Assembly: GCA_016490735.1 (NCBI GenBank)
Contig: JAEMWC010000371.1
Coordinates: 530,001-594,000, forward strand
Reading direction: 5' to 3'
Origin: Pachyseris speciosa
Taxonomy: Eukaryota; Cnidaria; Anthozoa; Scleractinia; Pachyseridae
DNA: 64,000 nt
Positions 53,331 through 64,000 of the stretch are shown here, in pieces. The notes beneath the pieces were generated by a model, which did not search any database, was not told the DNA's origin, and worked only from the letters and a program-made list of their open reading frames with translations. The stretch's first letter is position 1, and each line of letters opens with the position of its first letter. A program made the translations under genes and the position numbers.

Positions 53331-56129
53331 TTGAATTCTTAACCGATATAACCAATATTAGTGCAGTGTTCTAGATAAGATGGGGCTCTCGGGTCAAAAC
53401 CCTTCAAGGTCAGCTACATGACCCAACAAATTAATAGAAAATTTATGATGGGTTGGTGGGAGCACTGAAAATTTGACCTGACAAAATTCCTTGTTGGCAC
53501 CCTGCCTTAAAATCTTATCTGGAACCCTATAGTGATGACTATAGTGTTTTTAGAACCCAGATCCCCTTGTTAGGGCAAGAATGCCTGACTATTGTAACGA
53601 GAGAGTAAGAGGTGCGATGGTGGATTAAATAATTACACTGTCTGGTTTAATCCGGTGGAATCCGTCTTTGTGTTGGACTAGCTCGGTCCACAACAACGAC
53701 CATCTAATTTCTCCTTACAGTATCACTAAACTTGAGCTGGCATACAGTAAGTCTCTTTCTTAAAATTGACTTGATTCTTTTATTTTCAGTTCTCCTGTGT
53801 TTCCTGGTAACAGTTTGCCATTGAGCCATACCTGAAATATCTGCAAGTTCCAAGTGCCTCAGCCAATGGACACCCAATGTAAACTACTCCACAGCACCTG
53901 TGCCTTCTTCTTACTTGACAGCTTCACCTAAACAAGCAATGGAGGCCGGTCAGTCAGATAGGGGCGGGAATGGGGAGTAAATAAGAGCTCTGGATGAACC
54001 TTACAAAGCACACGATACACAGATGATTGGCTATTCGGTTTAATTTAATTGTAGTTAGATTAGTTAGTTGGGTCCCAAGGGTTTGGATGGCTCCTCCCGT
54101 TTAGGCCCCCATTTGGGTTCCTTTGCAGGTTATTCGATCATCAACTGGAATTCGAATTGCTTTTCAGATTTTTTTTCATTCGGATTTTTTTGGTCTTTCT
54201 ACAAGTTCAGCAAATTCAAGATGTCTTCATCTCAAGGCTTATTCACTTGGTATCTTCTTTTGGACGCTCTTCATCTTCGACATCGTTCTCATGCTTAGTT
54301 GCGCATAGGTTTTCAAACTACTACACTTCACTTGTCAGGCAGTTTGTCCTGGAATAAGTGAAGCTACACTCCGTAAGGTTCAACCAGATTTAAACTAATA
54401 ACTTAGGAACCGGAGCTTGAGGCCATTCAACTTTGGAAGGAGACCAGTTTTGGCAACTCCTGACAGGTTTAGTGGTCTTTCTGGTTAAAAGTTTGTTCAT
54501 GCTAAGGACTCGCCAGGCACGTAAAACTGGGAATAAAGGGACAAACAATGCACACATCCTAGTCCAGAAGAGTAGAACTATTACTTAACATTATATTCAG
54601 CTGTTTCAACCACCAAACATTACTCCTGAAGACATCAAGTATTTTAAAATTGTCTGTCAAAGTTATCTAAAACAAGCTACCAGGTCAAATGTTTGTCTGA
54701 AGCCATTCCCAATTACCAGAAAAAACAGCTGTCAGATGAAAGATTTATCCACTTCTCTGTAATGAGTCAAAATTATCAGAGAGCAACAGTGACAGTTGAA
54801 GCATTTATCCAATTGTCCATTGTGACTCAAAATTACCAGTGTCATAGAAACTGCCAGACAAAGGATTTATCCACTTGCCTAAAATATTGTGACTAAATTA
54901 TCTGAAAACTGGCAGATAAAATATTTATTCACTTATCTGTTGTCACTCAAAATTACCACAAAGCAGTTGTAAGCTCAAATATTAATCCAATTTTTACCGT
55001 TGTCAAAAAAATTATCTGAAAGCACCAGCTGCCTCATACAACATATAATTCCAAACAGCAAGTTGCTAGTAAGAACGTTTTGGCAATATTGGTTGAAACA
55101 GCTATAATTATCTAACAGTAATACTCTAGCTGGATCTCAGAGAAGAAGAAGGCACCAATCTGGCTTGAGGTATGTGGATTTTTGTTGTTTTCCAGCGAAT
55201 CTTCATTCGGCACATCCGGCTTCATCGTCATTCCAAATTTGACAACGCATTCCATTTAGATGCTTGGTATCGACAAAGAATCGATAGCAAGCAGTCAGCA
55301 ATGCCAGATTGTGTCTGTGGGACCCTGAGTGTTTCAGTTAAGGTGTCAAGCTTTATGGACACAGAAACATTCTTGGTTTCACTGGACACTGAACTCTTAG
55401 CATAGGTGCGCACCCTTCGACAGACCTACTGAGGTCCTCTTGATAATTAACTTAAGACTTATTAGCTCTGTAATTCTTAAATAAAAAATAAAAGTCTGAA
55501 AACTGCTATGTTGTCAGTGTCTTTATCTTAAAACATTTATTTACAGTAGGATTAAGTAAACAACTCAATACTAACAACTCATTTCATTTCAGGGACTAAC
55601 CAATTATTTTATTTCAGGGAGCAAAATGCGCGTGCATCACTTGTTGTAATGAAGTTTTGTAACTGAAATAAAAATCTGAAAAACACAGGTGTCACTGTAT
55701 TAATTAACAAACATACTAACAATTCCATTTCAGGATTGTATAAGCATACATTTTAAGAACAGCCTGCTGAACAAAATTAACTGTAACTGAATTTATTATA
55801 ATAAAAGAAACAAAAAACAGTTGTCAGTGTCTTGTCTCAACAAAACTAACCTAGACATCTCAATTTCAGCAATAGTAGTACTATCTTGACATATTACGTG
55901 TAGCTTCAATCCACAAGACAGTTTTCATTGATTGACTACATACAAGAAGACAACATCATAAGTCAAAGGATGATCATCAAGTAGAAGTCTTTGATAAAAC
56001 ATTTCTTCTCATCAAGGTAAGCTATACAAATTTTCTTATTTCAGATTTCATATTAACTGGAATATCATTTTATTTTACAGCTGACACCTTCTGCTTAGTG
56101 CTACACCAAACTACAATCAAATGCAATTA

Positions 56130-56735
56130 TTCAATTGTTTACTCTTAATCCAAATTACTGCACGAACTGTCACTCAAGAAGATTATCCAATTGTTACACT
56201 GTCACTCCAAATTATTTTAAATGAATGTCACTCAAGATGAATATATTCAATTGATTACTGTCGCTGCAAATTACTGCATGAACTCACTCAAGATGATTAT
56301 TCAATTGTTACACTCTCACTCCAAATTATTTTAATGAACTGTCACTCAAGATGAATATATTCAATTGTTTACATGTCACTCCAAATTATTGCAATGAACT
56401 GTCACATAAGATGAATCTATTTTGTTTACTGTCACTCCAAATTTTGGCAAAAACTGTCATGCAAGATCATGACTATCCAATTGTTTACTGACATTCAAAA
56501 GTATTGCAATCAACTGTCACTCAAGATGAATATGTTCAAATGTTTACTGTCACTCCAAATTTTGGCACAAACTGTCATGCAAGATCATGATTATCCAATT
56601 GTTTATTGTCAATACAAACTACTGCAATGAACTTTCACCCAAGATGATTATTCAATTGTTACACTTTCACTCCAAATTATTGCAATTACCTGTCAATCAA
56701 GATTATTATTGAATTGTTCACTTTTTGCTGCTAAT
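56130..56735 (+). repeat. About 58-bp tandem repeat (copy B)
   Basis: Counterpart of 48000-48670, one monomer shorter. Confidence 0.88.
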
Positions 56736-56809
56736 GCAAATTGACACTGACACTGACAAACCAGAGTACCCACTTGAACAATAACTACTAAGGCTGCAAA
56801 GTCTTTCAC

Positions 56810-57700
56810 CAGGTCATCTCAGACCTATGCCTTTTACACCTCCTTTGATGCGTCCATTGCACTGCAATTCGTAGCAGTAAATTTGCTTCCATTTGGAAGA
56901 CTTCTCACAGCCATTTCCCCTTGCTTCAATATAGTAACAGAAAGCAGCTCTACATTGCAGAATAATTAGCAGATCCTGGTTGTTAATACTGTCAGGCCAG
57001 ATCATTTGATGCATCAAAAGCATTTAAAATGGAAGACATCTTGTCCCTTGGAAATCTCACTGGTCTTGCAATCTTTAGCACTCTCTTCCATATGGATGGA
57101 CGCTAGAGATGCTTCTACCAAATACTGATTCTAGTATGTGGATTCAATGATTGGTGAATTTGCAGACTGCAACAACCAACCAAAATGGTTGGTTTTTCCA
57201 GATCATTATTATTTAGACCAGGCTCTTCTATGCCTCCTTTGAGGTGTCCATTGCACTATTGGTAATTCTTTGCAGTGAATCTGTTTCCAGTCAAATGAAA
57301 AGTTTAATAGCCATTTACATGTACACCAGCTGTGTAGTAACAGAGAGTGATGCAAGATTATGGGATAATTAGCAAATCCTTCAGTTGTTGTTAATCCTGT
57401 TTGGCCAGTTAAGATTGATGGAGCTATATAAAAAAGTCAAGTGTTGAGAAATCAAGTCTCTTGGAAATCTTACTGGTCACCTTTCAGCACACATTGCTCT
57501 TTCATATTAAAATGTTTGTATGTTGTTTCAACTTGATGGATTTCGAGAATGTATTGAGTGATCAATACACTCTATTTTGATAGGCTGTCTTTAGACAGGC
57601 CTTTTTCTAAACTTCTTTTAAGGCATCCATCTCACTGCATTTCTTGGCAGTGAATATATTTCCAGTTGGATGACATGTTTCAGCCATACACCTCCTTTTT
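56810..57700 (-). mobile_element. LINE tail-like tandem segment (copy B)
   Basis: Counterpart of 48730-49640. The segment before 57490 has lost about 30 bases relative to copy A. Confidence 0.48.
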
Positions 57701-58110
57701 TGTGAAGTATATAAACAGAGCAGGGAGCTCTAGTTACAGGAGATTTAAACAAGTCGTTGCTGCTATATTCTGTTAGGCCTGAAGATCCCCTTGACGCAAC
57801 AAAAGCTCAACCTGATAGACATCTAAGTCTCCTGCTGGAAATTTTACCAGTTACATTCTAGCACTCTTGTCCAGAAGGAAGGACACATTGCTACTAAATA
57901 TAGTATAGAGTATACTCACTGTGTGCAGATTCAACGCGGGGGATTTCTAGGCTGCTATTAGCATTTGGTTTACCTTGGAGTCTTCACAACACATCTTCAA
58001 CATTCACAATCCAATGTGTCTTTGTTGCCCAGATAAATAAAGTCAAACACCTTTTTGAAGGGCTGGAAGTTCACAGTGATCCATTGCATGGTTACCTGGT
58101 ACTTGTCACA

Positions 58111-58302
58111 TTAGACCATGTCAGCATTTATTTCCATGCCAGCTAGGTAGCTTAATGTCAGTGATGCGAGTCTGTCCAACTTCTCTTGGATGCTGCATGG
58201 ATATATAAGCTCATATTGGTCTGTAAAATCCAAATCCTCAAGCATTGTGGAAAGCATCCACTCTCTGTTCATATTAGCACTGTAGCTGTTTCTTTCCCCC
58301 AA
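58111..58302 (-). pseudogene. LINE reverse-transcriptase palm block (copy B)
   Basis: The 63-codon open remnant with LEDLDFTDQYELI and QEKLDRLASLTLSYLAGMEI. It is in the correct order relative to the fingers array upstream on the minus strand and the tail copies downstream. Confidence 0.7.
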
Positions 58303-58450
58303 ACCAGTCCATGGTCAGAATGAATCTAGGAAGAAGGAAAAGGTGCATCGATCCCTGCTTGAAAGCTTAAGCTCACTGCAAAATGTTGTTCACAGACCAT
58401 TTAATGGAACTGGAAATCTTCACATAGCATCTTCAAATGAAGATCATACC

Positions 58451-60170
58451 TTAGCTTATCAATATAATATTATCCACAGTATGCTTCAGGGCAAACTCAG
58501 AGGCTTCCTTGGAATCAACACACAGGACATAAGGACTGCTATTGCAAGTAACATCTGCTCTATACATGATTTTACCTCGGTCCATAACACCAGCCCGCCT
58601 ACTTTCCAGCGTTAGTACCTTGATAAGCAATCTACTGAGAGAACATACCTTCTCAAGATTTTCCACAAAGTGCAGGTTTGGAAACTATCAGACGCTTTCT
58701 CAAAATCAACATACAGGACCTGAAAGCTGCTTTAACAACAACAACAACTTTATTACAAGTTGTTTACAATAAAACCAATAGTTTGTCCCGCAAATAGCTA
58801 CAACGCTAATTGAGACGGGACAAAATGACCAAAGCTAAGAGAAATTGTCCAAATGCTGTTCAAGTTAAAAGGACTGCTGAAGTGTTGTTTGAGGACAAAA
58901 TCTGCTCTATCTATGATATCCCCTCACAAAAATCCGTCTGCTCCTTTCGAATATTCTCTTCAGCATAAACTTTCCAAGGGAGAAAGCAGCCTCTCACGAT
59001 GATTGAAACAAAGCATCATGCATTGGAAACTATCAAATGCCTTCGTGAATCAACACACAGGACATTGAGATTACTTTTTGATTCAGGAGAATACTGACAG
59101 GTTTACCCAAGGATAAAAAACTGTTCTTTGCACGAGTTCACTCTTGTGAAACCAGCCTGTTCCTTTGTAATATTCCCAATAGTATCCTTGTGAATCTTAC
59201 AAGCACAGTCATAACTTCTCAAGATTGTCCACAGCATGCTACATTTCAAACTATCAGACACCTTCTTCAAATCAACACACAGGATTTGGATGTCCACAGA
59301 CTACTGATGCATTTCTCTGAGAACAAAAATCTGCTCTGTAACTATATATGATCTTCCCTCCCTGAGACCAGCATGCCTTCTCTTCTTGACTAATATTCTC
59401 TTTGGTACCTTCCAAGGGAGGCAATACCTTTTCAAGATGTCCCACCTACAGTGTGCAGGACTGGAAACTGTTATTTTTAGAAGTGTTATTCTCACAATCA
59501 ACACAGCTAGAGGGCACAGAGGTTTTTCTATTCATGAGATCAGTGGACTGCTAAAGTATTTGTCTGAGGACAAAAACCTGCTCTGTACATAATCTACCCC
59601 CCCCCCCCCCTTGAAATAATTATTAGCCTGCTTCTACTTTCTTCTATTTTCTGCAGCATTGTGATGATTTTAACAATATTCCAAGGAATTAAGAAAATAA
59701 CTTCTCAGGATATATCCACAGAATGCGATGCAGCAAATTATCAGAAGTTTTCTGACAAATCAACATATATGTACACTTAAGGACATAGAGCTGAGGCTAC
59801 TATTTGATTCAGTGGACTGCTGAAGTATTTGTCTGGAGACAAAAATCTGCTCTGTACATGATCTTCATTCTCTTCAGCATCCTGACAACATTAGCAAAGG
59901 AGACCATACCTTCAAGATTAAGACAGCGTGCAGGGTTGGAATTAACTATCAGAAACTTTCACGCAGTCAACACACAGGACATAAAAACTGCTGTTCCAGA
60001 TTCAGCTACCAGCTAAAACACTCATCTTAAGACAAAAATCTTCTCTAAACGTGGTCAGCTTGTTCCTCTCTAATGTTGTAATCTTTAAAGGGAGATACTA
60101 GCCTCAAATGTTTAATGATGGCATGCCAAGGAGGTAACTATCAAAAGCTTTCCCAAATTAACATAAATGA
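58451..60170 (-). mobile_element. Tandem array of RT-fragment monomers (copy B)
   Basis: Same monomer array as in copy A, with few substitutions. The AAC tract is shorter (58735-58750) and the C run is 14 instead of 16 bases. Confidence 0.75.
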
Positions 60171-61838
60171 CATAGAGGATGTTGTTCCACTAAGTGGACT
60201 GCTGACGTATTTGCTCAAGACACTTCTCCTAAAACCCAACTGTGTGCAAAGAATCTCTTCCACACAGCTGCAAAACTCATGTTCAGTACAATATGGTAGA
60301 ACACCTAGCCAATGACAGACAGAAGTGTGATGTCCCGTCAATTTCTCCTTCTCCTTAATGGTCACCATTTGCTCCCAGTTTATAATCTATCGATTGGAAC
60401 ACATTAAACGACACAACCTAACCAGTCTGGTATACAACATCTGCATTCCATGATCTCACATAGACTACTTGGGTGTAAGGAGATCAGCAATCAGGCTGGA
60501 GATTTTCGGTTGGCTGTCATTCAGATCCCTCAAACAACCAGTTGCTTGCCCAGCATTATTCCATTCACTGATCATGATAGTAGCAAATACTACAGGGTGA
60601 AGTTGCTATTGCAATGCCCCACCTCTAACCTGGAGGACCAGGTCACTCCTAATTACTGCCATCAACTGGCAGTCAGGATGCTGATCAGTAAAATTATTAT
60701 TGCCAACTGTCACTCCAAATTTCTGTGATGACAAGTAGTCAATATGCTGAATGAATTTCTTGCTGTTATTACAAGTTACACAGTCAGATGAACTGATGTC
60801 CTTATCTGAGCTCAGATGTGCTTCACCTTATTGATCTCATCCTTGCTCTCTCATCAAATGTTCTTCTCTGTCTCCAGATCCTTTCCCTTGTGTTTGCTGA
60901 TCTCCCAGTAGACATAGTCTGTATAGCCCTGTATATTTTAATGGTTTGTGCCACCTCCCCAGGCTGGTAAAATGTCCACACATGTCCCAAACCAACATGG
61001 ATGGATTCCTTGGAATTCAGGACATTAACAATATGGGTGCAGATTTCCAGCTGACCTCACCCAATCCCTCATCCTCCCAGTTGGCTCCATAATCAGCAAT
61101 ACTCCCTTTGCTAATGGTAGCAAATGCCCTAACATCCATTTCAGTAGCAACTTGTTTGCTATGCAAGGGTTGGAGTTGCAAGCGCAACACCCCACCCTCA
61201 GCCTGGTATACCAGGTCCAACCAAGTTCCTATCACCAGCCACCAATCATTGCCACACCCAGTGATTCCAGAGCAGCTGAGGATGAACCAAGGGAATTTAC
61301 AGCCTGCCAAAATCCAACCCATGCAAACTCACTTTGGAAGAGAAAACGGAGGTTAGAAATGTTTAGTTCATTTGTTGACATTTTGTTGGCATGTTTTGAG
61401 TTCTTAACCGATATAACCAATATTAGTGCAGTGTTCTAGATAAGATGGGGCTCTCGGGTCAAAACCCTTCAAGGTCAGCTACATGACCCAACAAATTAAT
61501 AGAAAATTTATGATGGGTTGGTGGGAGCACTGGAAATTTGACCTGACAAAATTCCTTGTTGGCACCCTGCCTTAAAATCTTATCTGGAACCCTATAGTGA
61601 TGACTGTAGTGTTTTTAGAACCCAGATCCCCTTGTTAGGGCAAGAACGCCTGACTATTGTAACGAGAGAGTAAGAGATGTGATGGTGGATAAAATAATTA
61701 CACTGTCTGGTTTAATCCGGTGGAATCCGTCTTTGTATCGGACTAGCTAGGTCCACAACAACGACCATCTAATTTCTCCTTACAGTATCACTAAACTTGA
61801 GCTGGCATACAGTAAGTCTCTTTCTTAAATTGACTTGA

Positions 61839-64000
61839 TTCTTTTATTTTCAGTTCTCCTGTGTTTCCTGGTAACAGTTTGCCATTGAGCCATACCTGAA
61901 ATATCTGCAAGTTCCAAGTGCCTCAGCCAATGGACACCCAATGTAAACTACTCCACAGCATCTGTGCCTTCTTCTTACTTGTCAGCTTCACCTAAACAAG
62001 CAATGGAGGCCGGTCAGTCAAATAGGGGTGGGAATGGGGGGTAAATAAGAGCTCTGGATGAACCTTACAATGCACACGATACACAGATGATTGGCTATTC
62101 GGCTTAATTTAATTGTAGTTAGATTAGTTAGTTGGGTCCCAAGGGTTTGGATGGCTCCTCCCCTTTAGGCCCCCATTTGGGTTCCTTTGCAGGTTATTTG
62201 GCCATCAACTGGAAATCGAATCGCTTTTCGGCTTTTTTTCATTCGGATTGTTTTAATCTTTCTACAAGTTCAGCAAGTTCAAGATGTCTTCATCTCAAGG
62301 CTTTTTCACTTGGAATCTTCTTTTGGACGCTCTTCATCTTCGACATCGTTCTCATGCTTAGTTGCGCATAGGTTTTCAAACTACTACACTTCACTTGTCA
62401 GGCAGTTTGTCCTGGAATAAGTGAAGCTACACTCCGTAAGGTTCAACCAGATTTTGAAATAAACTAATAACTTAGGAACCGGAGCTTGAGGTCATTCAAC
62501 TTTGGAAGGAGACCAGTTTTGGCAACTCCTGACAGGTTAAGTGGTCTTTCTGGTTAAAAGTTAGTTCACACTAAGGACTCGCCAGGCACGTAAAACTGGG
62601 AATAAAGGGACAAACAATGCACACATCCTAGTCCAGAAGAGTAGAACTATTACTTAACATTATATTCAGCTGTTTCAACCACCAAACATTACTCCTGAAG
62701 ACATCAAGTATTTTAAAATTGTCTGTTGTCAAAGTTATCTAAAACAAGCTACCAGGTCAAATGTTTGTCTGAAGCCATTCCCAATTACCAGAAAAAAACA
62801 GCTGTCAGATGAAAGATTTATCCACTTCTCTGTAATGAGTCAAAATTATCAGAGAGCAACAGTGACAGTTGAAGCATTTATCCAATTGTCCATTGTGACT
62901 CAAAATTACCAGTGTCATAGAAACTGCCAGATAAAGGATTTATCCACTTGTCTATATTAATGTGACTAAATTATCTGAAAACTGGTAGATAAAACATTTT
63001 ATTCACTTATCTGTTGTCACTCAAAATTACCACAAAGCAGTTGTAAGCTCAAATATTAATCCAATTTTTACTGTTGTCAAAAAAATTATCTGAAAGCACC
63101 AGCTGCCTCATACAACATATAATTCCAAACAGCAAGTTGCTAGTAAGAACGTTTTGGCAATATTGGTTGAAACAGCTATAATTATCTAACAGTAATACTC
63201 TAGCTGGATCTCAGAGAAGAAGAAGACACCAATCTGGCTTGAGGTATGTGGATTTTTGCTGTTTTCCAGTGAATCTTCATTCGGCACATCCGGCTTCATC
63301 GTCATTCCAAATTTGACAACGCATTCCATTTAGATGCTTGGTATCGACAAAGAATCGATAGCAAGCAGTCAGCAATGCCAGATTGTGTCTGGGGGACCCT
63401 GAGTGTTTCAGTTAAGGTGTCAAGCTTTATGGACACAGAAACATTCTTGGTTTCACTGGACACTGAACTCTTAGCATAGGTGCGCACCCTTCGACAGACC
63501 TACTGAGGTCCTCTTGATAATTAACTTAAGACTTATTAGCTCTGTAATTCTTAAATAAAAAATAAAAGTCTGAAAACTGCTATGTTGTCAGTGTCTTTAT
63601 CTTAAAACATTTATTTACAGTAGGATTAAGTAAACAACTCAATACTAACAACTCATTTCATTTCAGGGACTAACCAATTATTTTATTTCAGGGAGCAAAA
63701 TGCGCGTGCATCACTTGTTGTAATGAAGTTTTGTAACTGAAATAAAAATCTGAAAAACACAGGTGTCACTGTATTAATTAACAAACATACTAACAATTCC
63801 ATTTCAGGATTATATCAGCATACATTTTAAGAGCAGCCTGCTCAACAAAACTGTAACTGAATTTATTATAATAAAAGAAACAAAAAACAGTTGTCAGTGT
63901 CTTGTCTCAACAAAACTAACCTAGACATCTCAATTTCAGCAATAGTAGTACTATCTTGACATATTACGTGTAGCTTCAATCCACAAGACAGTTTTCATTG
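61839..64000. repeat. 8.1-kb higher-order tandem unit, copy C (runs off the window)
   Basis: The first 2.16 kb of a third unit. It alternates between A-specific and B-specific variants. Confidence 0.92.

Larger units (their letters stand above)
45633..53774. repeat. 8.1-kb higher-order tandem unit, copy A
   Basis: Homology with copies B and C begins at ttcttttattttcag (45633); the sequence to its left is unlike that before B and C. The unit is 8,142 bp. It contains short tandem repeats on its left half and degenerate LINE pieces on the minus strand of its right half. No ORF above about 100 codons. Confidence 0.93.
53775..61838. repeat. 8.1-kb higher-order tandem unit, copy B
   Basis: 8,064 bp, nearly identical to copy A through the LINE-derived half and more diverged near its left end. 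It differs by small indels, including loss of one about 58-bp monomer relative to A near 48550-48610. Confidence 0.93.

Overview
This is eukaryotic DNA, almost certainly cnidarian and most likely a stony coral. That rests on one long GT-AG intron-rich animal gene, AT-rich non-coding DNA packed with foldback/MITE elements, tRNA-headed SINEs and Ngaro/DIRS-type tyrosine-recombinase retrotransposons. The species cannot be read from the window. There is no operon structure and no CRISPR array, and I found no convincing functional RNA gene.

Layout. (1) 1-4600: a foldback repeat split by an Ngaro-like retrotransposon on the minus strand (about 293-4536), with the split-direct-repeat layout A1-ORFs-B1-A2-B2. 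(2) 4640-38774, plus strand: the 3' 34 exons of VWA8, a giant AAA-ATPase with a C-terminal von Willebrand factor A domain. The 5' exons (mitochondrial targeting sequence and first Walker A region) lie left of the window. About 1,715 codons are visible, from the C-terminal part of AAA module 1 through AAA-2, AAA-3, a long linker and the VWA domain to the TGA at 38772-38774. Phases are consistent at every junction except inside exon 30, where one G is missing from a G run. Introns hold a second, broken Ngaro copy (13985-16670), SINEs, about a dozen inverted-repeat MITEs, a 187-bp satellite and microsatellites. (3) 38775-45632: intergenic, with more MITEs and SINE/LINE debris and no gene that I recognise. 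(4) 45633-64000: a tandem array of an approximately 8.1-kb higher-order unit (A 45633-53774, B 53775-61838, C 61839 to beyond the window).

The 8.1-kb unit is the least ordinary part. It has no durable ORF, yet its minus strand carries, in the right order, degenerate pieces of a LINE reverse transcriptase: about eight tandem monomers of about 210 bp encoding the fingers/palm start, then one palm block with a decayed F-A-D-D motif, then three tandem copies of a Trp-Thr-Pro-Gln/basic tail. Further plus-side segments are about 60-bp and about 170-bp tandem repeats. So a retroelement appears to have been internally amplified segment by segment, and the whole then duplicated in tandem. Copy C alternates between A-like and B-like variants, as expected from gene conversion or unequal exchange (or assembly chimerism).
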